A DNA stretch of 60,956 bases from Methylopumilus sp036745495 (lineage in GTDB: Bacteria > Pseudomonadota > Gammaproteobacteria > Burkholderiales > Methylophilaceae). The position numbers and the translations under genes are program-made. Below are positions 34,881 through 42,443 of this stretch, piece by piece. Location: the NCBI GenBank assembly GCA_036745495.1, contig DAIOGA010000004.1, positions 1-60,956 of the forward strand. Direction: 5' to 3'. A model generated the notes under the pieces. That model was given only the letters and a program-made list of their open reading frames with translations, searched no databases and had not been told where the DNA came from. Every line of letters begins with the position of its first letter. The first letter of the stretch is position 1.

Positions 34881-35470
34881 GCTGAGAGTTTAAGTGCGGT
34901 TTCAGCCAATCTTTTGCCCATTGCAAGACATATCTTTTTTTCATCTTCAGATATAGGTGCTTTATTAGATTCTCCAGCTACGTGGGATGGGCCGTATGGC
35001 GTGCCACCTGTTTTGGTGCTGCTTAATTCAGGGACTGAGTAGGGTACACCTACAATTACCATGCCTAAATGAAGCAATGGGAGTTGCATGCTAAGGAGCG
35101 TTGATTCGTTCCCGCCATGATGAGAGCCGGAAGATGTAAATACACAAGCAGGTTTACCAATAAGATTTCCACTTAACCATAAGGGTATTGTGCTATCGAT
35201 GAAATATTTTAAAGGTGCTGCCATATTTCCAAATCTCGTGGGACTTCCCATCGCAAGACCGATACATTCTTCAAGGTCTTTATGTTCAACATAAGGAGGG
35301 CCTTCGCTAGGGATACTATCTTCTAAAGCCTGCACAGTAGACGTGACTTTTGGCACAGTTCGGATTCTGGCTTTTACACCAGCAATAGATTCAATTCCTC
35401 TCGCAATAAATGTGGCCATTTCTCCGACCGCACCTCCATGAGAGTAATAGAGAACTAAAACTTCTTTCAT
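34877..35470 (-). CDS. wrbA: NAD(P)H:quinone oxidoreductase, flavodoxin-like
   Basis: 197-residue FMN protein that reduces quinones by two electrons. FMN-binding loops are visible at LYYSHGGAVGEMATFIARGI (about 7-26), LAMGSPTRFGNMAAPLKYFI (about 72-91) and FTSSGSHHGGNESTLLSMQL (about 112-131). It overlaps the DUF2069 start by 4 bases. Its start lies at the purB stop, sharing one base. Normal length. Confidence 0.95.
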   Translation of the reverse strand: MKEVLVLYYSHGGAVGEMATFIARGIESIAGVKARIRTVPKVTSTVQALEDSIPSEGPPYVEHKDLEECIGLAMGSPTRFGNMAAPLKYFIDSTIPLWLSGNLIGKPACVFTSSGSHHGGNESTLLSMQLPLLHLGMVIVGVPYSVPELSSTKTGGTPYGPSHVAGESNKAPISEDEKKICLAMGKRLAETALKLSA

Positions 35471-36840
35471 TAGATTTTTTTTGCTAACTGAATGGCGTCA
35501 CCGGTATAAGTTGCCGGTGTTAATTTAAGTAATCCATCTTTGGCTTCTTTAGGAATTTCAAGTTGCTGAATAAAGGCTTGTATTACTTCTTTGGACATGT
35601 GATCTTTACCGCGCGTTAACTCTTTAAGTTTTTCGTATGGGTTCTCAATGCCATATCTTCTCATGACAGTTTGAATAGGCTCAGCTAAAACTTCCCATGC
35701 ATGATCCAAATCATCGGATAATTTTTTTGCATTGATTTCTAATTTATTAAGACCTTTAAGACAAGACTCAAGCGCAAGAAGCGTATAACCAAAACCAAGG
35801 CCAATATTTCGAATGACTGTTGAGTCCGTTAAATCTCTTTGCCATCTTGAAATAGGAAGTTTTTCTGAAAAGTGACTTAATAAGGCATTTGCAATGCCAA
35901 GGTTGCCTTCTGAATTTTCAAAATCAATAGGGTTTACCTTATGCGGCATAGTGGATGAACCCACTTCATTTTCTTTTAGCTTTTGTTTGAAATATCCAAG
36001 TGATATGTAACCCCAAATATCTCGATTAAGATCAATGAGAATTGTATTCACTCGTATCATATTTTGAAAGAGCTCCGCCATATAATCATGAGGCTCAATC
36101 TGCGTTGTATAAGGGTTAAAAGTTAAACCAAACGACTCTACAAATGTTTTTGAAAAGGCCTGCCAATTAAATTCAGGGTAAGTTGTAATATGCGCATTGA
36201 AATTACCTACGGCACCATTAATTTTTCCTAGAATTTCTTGTGATTTAAATTGGTCAATTTGCCTTTGTAATCTATAAGCAACATTTGCGATTTCTTTACC
36301 CATTGTGGTTGGGCTCGCTGCTTGGCCATGTGTTCTTGCTAACATAGCGTGACCACTTAAGTCGTGAGCTAACTCTTTTAATTTCTTAATGAGACTTTCA
36401 AAATTAGGTGTTAAGACATTTTCTTTGGCATGCTTAATCATCAGCGCATGCGATAAATTATTTATGTCTTCTGAAGTACATGCAAAATGAATGAATTCTG
36501 AAACACTTTTTATTTCTTGGTTGTCTTTAAATTTATTTTTTAACCAATATTCAACTGCTTTCACATCATGATTTGTTGTTTCTTCAATTTTTTTGATTTC
36601 AGCGGCATCAGTTTCACTGAAAGTTTGGATAGTTTTTTGCAGTGAATCTCTGGTTGATTTGCTTAGTTCAGAAACTTCTTTAATTGCTTTTTCATCTGAC
36701 AATGAAATGAGCCATTTAATTTCAACTTCAACACGGAATTTAATAAGGGCAAATTCACTAAAGTACTGACGCAAATTATCTACTTTTTTAGCATATCTTC
36801 CATCGAGTGGAGACAGGGCATTGAGTGTTGATAATTGCAT
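35470..36840 (-). CDS. purB: Adenylosuccinate lyase
   Basis: 456 residues. It catalyses two fumarate-releasing steps in purine synthesis (SAICAR to AICAR, adenylosuccinate to AMP). The superfamily signature GSSTMPHKVNPIDFENSEGN is present in the last third, with the LARTHGQAASPTTMGKEIAN catalytic-histidine region near 165-184 and TTNHDVKAVEYWLK near 87-100. The sequence is of the long gamma/betaproteobacterial type. It is upstream of wrbA with overlap of one base. rlmJ lies 31 bases further upstream. Confidence 0.97.
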   Translation of the reverse strand: MQLSTLNALSPLDGRYAKKVDNLRQYFSEFALIKFRVEVEIKWLISLSDEKAIKEVSELSKSTRDSLQKTIQTFSETDAAEIKKIEETTNHDVKAVEYWLKNKFKDNQEIKSVSEFIHFACTSEDINNLSHALMIKHAKENVLTPNFESLIKKLKELAHDLSGHAMLARTHGQAASPTTMGKEIANVAYRLQRQIDQFKSQEILGKINGAVGNFNAHITTYPEFNWQAFSKTFVESFGLTFNPYTTQIEPHDYMAELFQNMIRVNTILIDLNRDIWGYISLGYFKQKLKENEVGSSTMPHKVNPIDFENSEGNLGIANALLSHFSEKLPISRWQRDLTDSTVIRNIGLGFGYTLLALESCLKGLNKLEINAKKLSDDLDHAWEVLAEPIQTVMRRYGIENPYEKLKELTRGKDHMSKEVIQAFIQQLEIPKEAKDGLLKLTPATYTGDAIQLAKKI

Positions 36841-36871
36841 GTAGAAATCCTATGAGATATATAACGTTATT

Positions 36872-37711
36872 TTAACTCGTTTTTGCTTCAATTTCATAAG
36901 AACCGTGGCCGTTAAGCCCTAATTGCTCGCTTAAGTACGGCATGATTTCTTCTAATTGTTCTTTCAGTTTCCATGGTGGATTAACGATAAAAAGATAGCT
37001 ACCAAACATGCCAATATCATCCATAGGTTTAGCAATCGAAAGACTTACATAAAGCCATTCTTTAACATTTAATTTTTGAAGTTGTTTGAGCATAGCTAAA
37101 GGCTCGCTTCGATCAATCAAAGGGCACCAAACCATATAAATGCCCGTTTCAAAACGTTTCAAGCTATCTTTTAGAGACTCCACCACTTTAAGGTAATCAT
37201 TTTTAATTTCATAAGAGGGGTCAGTTAAGACAAGCGCTCTTTTTGGAGGTGGCGGGATGAGCGCTTTTAATCCTTGAAAGCCATCTTCACCATAGATTTT
37301 AGTATTCTGTTTTTTGCCCAAGACATGAAGAAGCGAAGTTAAGTCTGTGGGGTGTAATTCAAAGAGCCTGATTCTATCTTCATGAGATACTATCTGGCTC
37401 GCGATCCAAGGAGACCCAGGGTATTGTTTTAATTGATCGCCACCGTTGAGATTCCGAATTACCTCAATATATTTTGCCAAAGCCAGTGGCTTTTTTTCGT
37501 CATGAAAAATTTTACCAATGCCATCTAGGTGTTCAGATGTTTTATTGGAAAATTCACTTTCAAGCGAATATTTGCCTGCACCTGCGTGCGTATCAATAAA
37601 CCAATAGGGTTTATTTTTTTGTTTGAGGTAATCTAAAATCAACGTCAACACAATATGTTTTAACACATCGGCATGATTACCTGCGTGAAAGCCGTGTCGA
37701 TAACTAAGCAT
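36872..37711 (-). CDS. rlmJ: 23S rRNA (adenine(2030)-N6)-methyltransferase
   Basis: 279 residues. It starts MLSYRHGFHAGNHADVLKHI, diagnostic of RlmJ. It carries the SAM-methyltransferase catalytic DPSYE motif (LVLTDPSYEIKNDY, around residue 165) and WFIDTHAGAGKYSL near 37-50. It methylates A2030 of 23S rRNA. It heads the minus-strand block and is divergent from the UDG gene; the 75-base gap should hold both promoters. Confidence 0.95.
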   Translation of the reverse strand: MLSYRHGFHAGNHADVLKHIVLTLILDYLKQKNKPYWFIDTHAGAGKYSLESEFSNKTSEHLDGIGKIFHDEKKPLALAKYIEVIRNLNGGDQLKQYPGSPWIASQIVSHEDRIRLFELHPTDLTSLLHVLGKKQNTKIYGEDGFQGLKALIPPPPKRALVLTDPSYEIKNDYLKVVESLKDSLKRFETGIYMVWCPLIDRSEPLAMLKQLQKLNVKEWLYVSLSIAKPMDDIGMFGSYLFIVNPPWKLKEQLEEIMPYLSEQLGLNGHGSYEIEAKTS

Positions 37712-37786
37712 GGATAGAGGTCATGATGAACATGGGCTATTATAGAGTTTATAAATAAAATACGTGAATTCTCACGATTTAAAATA

Positions 37787-38419
37787 ATGACACAATATAA
37801 AGAAGACTGCAGAGAATGCCCTCGGCTTGCTACATTTTTAGATCAAGTTAAATTAGAGCAGCCCAGTTATTTTTGTAAGCCAGTTCCGCCATTCGGTGAC
37901 ACATCAATTCGTTTATTAATCGTGGGTTTAGCCCCCGGCATGCATGGCGCGAATAGAACAGGCAGACCTTTTACGGGCGATTATGCAGGAATTCTTTTAT
38001 ATAAAACTTTATTTCACTTTGGGTTTTCAAATCAACAAGAATCAATTGCAGCAGATGACGCATTAAGGCTCATCGATTGCAGAATTACAAATGCAGTGAA
38101 ATGTTTACCCCCGCAAAATAAACCTGAGCCTAAAGAAATAAAACAATGTAATCACTATTTGAAATCGGAATTAAATTCACTGAAACCACATACATTAATA
38201 TTGGCTTTAGGAAGTATTGCGCATCAATCCGTTCTTTCAGCTTTTGAATTAAAAAAATCTGATTATGTATTTTCTCATGGCGCTCGCCATGATTTACCTA
38301 ATCAATTAGTTTTATATGATAGTTATCATTGCAGTCGATACAATACTCAAACAAAAAGACTTACCGAAGAGATGTTTTTTAGTGTGTTTCAATCAATCAA
38401 AAAAGAAATGGAGAATTAA
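37787..38419 (+). CDS. Uracil-DNA glycosylase, family 5 (UDGb) like
   Basis: 210 residues. Cys8, Cys11, Cys98 and Cys106 give the four ligands of a [4Fe-4S] cluster. Motif A is GLAPGMHGANRTGRPFTGD (47-65), the hallmark of UDGb; the catalytic Asp/Asn of other UDG families is replaced by Ala49. The second motif is YHCSRYNTQTKRLT, a variant of the usual H-x-S-x-x-N-T. UDGb enzymes remove uracil and other deaminated bases. It is divergent from rlmJ and followed 2 bases later by the tautomerase-like gene and then uvrC. Confidence 0.88.
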   Translation: MTQYKEDCRECPRLATFLDQVKLEQPSYFCKPVPPFGDTSIRLLIVGLAPGMHGANRTGRPFTGDYAGILLYKTLFHFGFSNQQESIAADDALRLIDCRITNAVKCLPPQNKPEPKEIKQCNHYLKSELNSLKPHTLILALGSIAHQSVLSAFELKKSDYVFSHGARHDLPNQLVLYDSYHCSRYNTQTKRLTEEMFFSVFQSIKKEMEN

Positions 38420-38421
38420 AT

Positions 38422-38601
38422 ATGCCTTATATCAATATTAAATTAGCAGGAACATTAAACCGCGATCAAAAAGAAACGATTGCAAAGGAAATTACGACAC
38501 TTATGGAAAAAGTAGCTCACAAGCCGGCATCTTACACATACATTGTATTTGATGAAGTTAAAGGAGAGGATTGGTCTGTAGGGGGCAGTTTGTTAGGCTA
38601 A
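38422..38601 (+). CDS. 4-oxalocrotonate tautomerase family protein
   Basis: 59 residues, MPYINIKLAGTLNRDQKETI onward, ending VGGSLLG. After removal of Met the N-terminal Pro would be the catalytic base of the tautomerase family. ITTLMEKVAHKPASYTYIVF and the GEDWSVGG end match 4-OT-like proteins, which are normally about 60 residues. The second usual catalytic arginine (Arg11) is not present at the same place: the segment reads LAGTLNRDQ. The substrate is unknown, and no aromatic degradation genes are nearby. It lies 2 bases after the UDG gene and 4 bases before uvrC. Confidence 0.82.
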   Translation: MPYINIKLAGTLNRDQKETIAKEITTLMEKVAHKPASYTYIVFDEVKGEDWSVGGSLLG

Positions 38602-38605
38602 TTGA

Positions 38606-40402
38606 ATGGACATTAAACCCTTTTTAAAAACATTACCCAATTTACCTGGTGTATATCGAATGATTAACCAGGCAGGTGAGGTAATTTATGTTGGAAAAGC
38701 TAAAGACTTAAAAAAAAGGGTCTCATCTTACTTTGTTAAAACTATTGTAAGTCCGAGAACAAAAATGATGGTAGGTCACATTGATCATATTGAAATCACA
38801 GTGACACATTCTGAAGCTGAGGCTTTGATCTTAGAAAATAACATGATCAAGTCTCATATGCCACGCTACAACGTTATTTTTAGAGATGATAAATCCTATC
38901 CATACATTGTATTAACAGGTGAAAAATATCCACGCTTGGCTTTTCATCGAGGTGTTCAAAAAAAAGGAAATCAATATTTTGGACCTTTTCCAAATACCAA
39001 TGCGGTTAGAGAAAGTATTCAGCTCTTACAAAAAGTTTTTAAATTAAGAACATGTGAAAACTCAGTATTTAAAAATAGATCAAGACCATGCCTTCAATAT
39101 CAAATTCATCGATGCACTGCACCATGCGTTGATCTAATTAAAGAAGATGAATATAAAAATGACATTAAACACGCATCACTTTTTCTAGATGGTAAAGATA
39201 GTGAAGTTATAAGCCAACTCACCCACCAAATGAATGAGGCAGCTACTTCTCATGCATATGAGCATGCAGCTTTATATCGCGATCGTATTCAAAGTTTAAG
39301 GCAAGTAAGAACAAAACAATTTGTAAGTGACTTCAGTGCTAGCGATGCTGACATTATTGCGTGTGTTGAAGAGGCTGGCGAATATTGCCTAAATTTAGTA
39401 ATGATCCGAGCAGGTAGACATTTAGGCGATAAAAGTTTCTTTCCTAAAAATGCTGCTGATATTGAGACGCAAGATGTTATTGAAACTTTTGTTGCGCAAT
39501 ATTATACAAATCAGACAATACCAAAATTAATCGTTACACAACAGCATGTAAATCAATCATTACTATCTGAATTTTTTAAATTAAATTACGACATCGAAGT
39601 TAAAGTTATCAATAAGGCGATTGGCGATAAACGCATTTGGCTCACTATGGCGCAAAAAAATGCGCAGATTGCTTTAAAACAAAAACTGATGCAATCAGAA
39701 AGCCAAGAAAATAGAGTAGAAGCATTAAAAGCGATTTTTAATTTATCTGAATCATTTTCAAGAATTGAATGTTTTGATATCAGCCATACCATGGGTGAAG
39801 GAACGGTCGCTTCATGTGTTGTCTTTGATAAAGGCAATCTTCAAAATAAAGAATATAGACGTTTTAATATTGAAGATATTACGCCTGGAGATGATTACGC
39901 AGCTATGCGCGAAGTTTTAACGCGTCGCTATAAAAAAATTGCAACGGGCGAGGGCATTAAGCCTGACCTTATTTTTATAGACGGAGGTAAAGGTCAACTT
40001 AATATTGCCATAGAAGTTATTCAAGAATTAGGCTTAAGCGATATTCTCCTTGTAGGCATTGCAAAAGGTGAAGGCAGAAAACCTGGATTAGAACAACTTT
40101 TTGTCGAAGGCAAAGACGAACCCATTATTGTTAAAAAAGATAATGTTGGATTTCATCTCATACAACAGATAAGAGATGAAGCCCATCGTTTTGCTATTTC
40201 AGGACATAGAGCTAAACGCGCTAAAAAAAGGATAACTTCATCGCTAGAAGATATTGAAGGCATTGGTGCACAAAAAAGAAAAAATCTACTCGTCTATTTT
40301 GGCGGTATAGAGCGTATTAAAAATGCTAGTATTGAAGAAATAATCATGGTTGATGGTATTGATAAAAAGTTAGCTGAAAAAATTTACGATTACTTTCATT
40401 AA
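38606..40402 (+). CDS. uvrC: UvrABC system protein C
   Basis: 598-residue excision nuclease subunit of nucleotide excision repair. The GIY-YIG domain opens at LPGVYRMINQAGEVIYVGKA (about 13-32) for the 3' cut. Cysteines in RTCENSVFKNRSRPCLQYQI and HRCTAPCVD (about 146-175) fit the family. A UVR motif lies near 200, and the RNase H-like domain has ECFDISHTMGEGTVASCVVF and FIDGGKGQLNIA for the 5' cut. The C-terminal helix-hairpin-helix pair is IEGIGAQKRKNLLVYFGGIE. pgsA follows after 13 bases, a conserved order. Confidence 0.97.
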   Translation: MDIKPFLKTLPNLPGVYRMINQAGEVIYVGKAKDLKKRVSSYFVKTIVSPRTKMMVGHIDHIEITVTHSEAEALILENNMIKSHMPRYNVIFRDDKSYPYIVLTGEKYPRLAFHRGVQKKGNQYFGPFPNTNAVRESIQLLQKVFKLRTCENSVFKNRSRPCLQYQIHRCTAPCVDLIKEDEYKNDIKHASLFLDGKDSEVISQLTHQMNEAATSHAYEHAALYRDRIQSLRQVRTKQFVSDFSASDADIIACVEEAGEYCLNLVMIRAGRHLGDKSFFPKNAADIETQDVIETFVAQYYTNQTIPKLIVTQQHVNQSLLSEFFKLNYDIEVKVINKAIGDKRIWLTMAQKNAQIALKQKLMQSESQENRVEALKAIFNLSESFSRIECFDISHTMGEGTVASCVVFDKGNLQNKEYRRFNIEDITPGDDYAAMREVLTRRYKKIATGEGIKPDLIFIDGGKGQLNIAIEVIQELGLSDILLVGIAKGEGRKPGLEQLFVEGKDEPIIVKKDNVGFHLIQQIRDEAHRFAISGHRAKRAKKRITSSLEDIEGIGAQKRKNLLVYFGGIERIKNASIEEIIMVDGIDKKLAEKIYDYFH

Positions 40403-40415
40403 GAAATAAATACAT

Positions 40416-40994
40416 ATGAAAATTAATGTCCCTAATGCACTTACTTTTTTCAGGGTAGTTTTGATTCCTTGTTTTGTAGGCATTTATTATCTTCCTCACA
40501 CAATTCTCAATCAGTCTTTAATGAATTGGATAGGTGCCGGCATTTTCTTGTTTGCGGCAATTACCGATTGGCTTGATGGATTCTTTGCGCGATATTTAAA
40601 TCAAGCCTCTAAATTTGGTGCATTTTTTGATCCAGTTGCAGATAAATTGATGGTGGTTGCAGCACTTCTTGTTTTATTAGAGCTTGATCGGGTGAATGCA
40701 ATTATTTCCTTGATTATTATTGGCCGTGAACTTTCTATCAGTTCTTTGCGTGAATGGATGGCAACTATAGGCAAGCCTGGAGGAATGGCAGTTATGTTTA
40801 TAGGTAAACTTAAGACCACAATTCAGATGATTGCTATTTTGATGCTTCTTTACTATGACGACCTATGGTTTATTAATGTAAAGTGGATAGGCAATATATT
40901 GATTAATATAGCTGCATTACTCACTGTAATCTCGATGGTTTATTACATCCGTATGGCTTGGCCTACCCTAAGAAAGAGCATCAAAATAAGGTAA
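40416..40994 (+). CDS. pgsA: CDP-diacylglycerol--glycerol-3-phosphate 3-phosphatidyltransferase
   Basis: 192 residues with about five hydrophobic segments. It makes phosphatidylglycerol phosphate. The CDP-alcohol phosphatidyltransferase signature is perfect: DGFFAR at 54-59, then Gly68, Asp72 and Asp76 in GAFFDPVAD. uvrC-pgsA-tRNA-Gly is a common order in proteobacteria. No terminator was found after it; the tRNA promoter begins 27 bases downstream. Confidence 0.96.
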   Translation: MKINVPNALTFFRVVLIPCFVGIYYLPHTILNQSLMNWIGAGIFLFAAITDWLDGFFARYLNQASKFGAFFDPVADKLMVVAALLVLLELDRVNAIISLIIIGRELSISSLREWMATIGKPGGMAVMFIGKLKTTIQMIAILMLLYYDDLWFINVKWIGNILINIAALLTVISMVYYIRMAWPTLRKSIKIR

Positions 40995-41021
40995 GTCTTA
41001 AGAATGGGGCGAGACTTTAAA

Positions 41022-41049
41022 TTGACACTAGCCCAAAAAACGCTAAAAT
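41022..41049 (+). promoter_or_regulatory. Strong sigma70 promoter of the tRNA-Gly gene
   Basis: A perfect -35 TTGACA (41022-41027) and the -10 TAAAAT (41044-41049) are 16 bases apart. Transcription would start near 41056, just ahead of the mature tRNA-Gly end at 41064. This is the best sigma70 match seen in the window. Confidence 0.8.
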
Positions 41050-41063
41050 ACTCGCTTCTTTAC

Positions 41064-41139
41064 GCGGGAATAGCTCAGTTGGTAGAGCGCAACCTTGCCA
41101 AGGTTGAGGTCGCGAGTTCGAGACTCGTTTCCCGCTCCA
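41064..41139 (+). tRNA. tRNA-Gly (anticodon GCC)
   Basis: 76 nt including encoded CCA. Acceptor GCGGGAA pairs with TTCCCGC (41129-41135). The anticodon loop TTGCCAA places GCC at 41097-41099. The T arm contains GTTCGAG. It reads GGC and GGU codons. Confidence 0.98.
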
Positions 41140-41149
41140 AATAAAAATC

Positions 41150-41174
41150 GGGGAAGCATCGTCTTCCCCTTTTT
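41150..41174 (+). terminator. Terminator-like hairpin between tRNA-Gly and tRNA-Cys
   Basis: A 7-base stem GGGGAAG (41150-41156) / CTTCCCC (41163-41169) has a 6-base loop and is followed by TTTTT. It lies 10 bases after tRNA-Gly and 20 bases before tRNA-Cys. It looks like a functional Rho-independent terminator, which would require a separate tRNA-Cys promoter; GATAAT at 41184-41189 is the only -10 candidate. Confidence 0.8.
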
Positions 41175-41194
41175 AATTTTGGTGATAATGATGT

Positions 41195-41268
41195 GGCGCG
41201 ATAGCAAAATGGTTATGCAGCGGCCTGCAAAGCCGTAGACGCCAGTTCGATTCTGGCTCGCGCCTCCA
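41195..41268 (+). tRNA. tRNA-Cys (anticodon GCA)
   Basis: 74 nt including encoded CCA. Acceptor GGCGCGA pairs with TCGCGCC (41258-41264). The anticodon loop CTGCAAA gives GCA at 41227-41229. It has the short D loop usual for tRNA-Cys and a T arm with GTTCGAT. Confidence 0.97.
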
Positions 41269-41336
41269 CTTATTAGCGCTTAAGTCTATTTAAGAATAAT
41301 TAGTGATAAAATTCGGACTTAGTTTTATTTCAAAAG

Positions 41337-41423
41337 GCCCGGGTGGTGAAATTGGTAGACACAAGAGACTTAAAATCTCTCGCTCGCAAGGGCGTGCCGG
41401 TTCGATTCCGGCCCCGGGCACCA
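41337..41423 (+). tRNA. tRNA-Leu (anticodon TAA)
   Basis: 87 nt including encoded CCA, with the long variable arm of a class II tRNA. Acceptor GCCCGGG pairs with CCCGGGC (41413-41419). The anticodon stem AGAGA/TCTCT encloses CTTAAAA, anticodon TAA at 41371-41373. It reads UUA and UUG. A possible -10, TAAAAT at 41307-41312, precedes it. Confidence 0.97.
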
Positions 41424-41445
41424 CATTTTATTATTTCCTTGTAGT

Positions 41446-42443
41446 TTGAATACAACACTTCTTTGTAAAGTTACTCCTAACCATCATCATCCAATACTTG
41501 ATCGATTTTTGACGATTGGACAAGTTGAGTCTTTAAAATTTTCCTACGAAGAATTTGTATGTCATTTGTTAGGTATCAAACCTAACCCAGATTATCCAGT
41601 TGCTGCTGTGGATTATCAAAAAAACCATACGTATTATTATCTGTATGCAGATCCAGTTTATTTAAGTCTGCAAAGAGATACATTTTTTTTAGAAAAAAAA
41701 TTAACAGACGATTTTTCACAAGATGAGATTAGAAATTTATGTAGCGTTCTTAATAGCGCATTTGAAGATGAAAATCGCACATTTATCATTAATGATCACG
41801 GGCAATTATTTCTCGAATTAAAAAAAGAGCCCCATATTAAAACCACATCGATTGCTCATATCAAACGTCAACCGATTGATTTATTTATGCCTCAAGGTGA
41901 TGAGGCTATGGTGTGGCATGCATTTATGAACGAAATTCAAATGTTTCTTTTTGATCATCCTATTAATCAAGATAGAATTCGACGAGGACTGCTTTCCCCG
42001 AACAGCATTTGGTTTTCAGGTGGCGGCCTACTGCCTAAGAGTATTCAAAATCCTTACACAACCATTTTTTCTAATGCAAGTTTTTTAAAAAAAGCACTAT
42101 CGATTGATGCACAAATCTCTCCTCAAGCTTTANNNNNNNNNNNNNNNNNNNNNNNNNNNNNNNNNNNNNNNNNNNNNNNNNNNNNNNNNNNNNNNNNNNN
42201 NNNNNNNNNNNNNNNNNNNNNNNNNNNNNNNNCAACAACACATGCATTGCTTTTGAGGATGACAAAGAGATAGATCGTATTTTAGAAGTTATATGGAATA
42301 ATTTTAAAAAACGAAAAATTAAGAATTTGGATATTTATTTAAGCTACCAAGGCGAGCTCTTACATATTCACAATAGATTTATACAGTTACTTAAGGTATG
42401 GAAAAAAACTAATACAGTAGAAAATTATTTTAATGTTCATTAA
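41446..42443 (+). CDS. RpfE-type / phosphoglycerate mutase-like conserved protein, interrupted by assembly gap
   Basis: The N-terminal 229 codons (41446-42132, TTG start) and the C-terminal part (42234-42443, ending YFNVH) flank a 100-N gap. The two sides are in different frames only because the N-run length is arbitrary. The N-part shows PDYPVAAVDY, YLYADPVYLSLQRDTFFLEK, WHAFMNEIQMFLFDHPINQD and NSIWFSGGGLLP. These match a family placed before recJ in Betaproteobacteria and annotated as RpfE-type regulatory protein or apgM-like. Its biochemical role is unknown. The end overlaps recJ by 11 bases. A true frameshift cannot be excluded without the missing sequence. Confidence 0.75.
42133..42232. 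other. Assembly gap (100 N)
   Basis: A run of exactly 100 undetermined bases, the conventional placeholder for a gap of unknown length. It lies inside the RpfE-type gene and makes any reading frame across it meaningless. Confidence 0.99.

Noticed and set aside
37763..37776. CGTGA-ATTC-TCACG inverted repeat between rlmJ and the UDG gene
   Set aside because: Only a 5-base stem, no T-run, no known operator match.
42233..42273. Continuation of the RpfE-type frame straight through the N-run
   Set aside because: It ends quickly in a sequence unrelated to the family. The other frame continues to 42443 and resembles the expected C-terminus; gap length is arbitrary.
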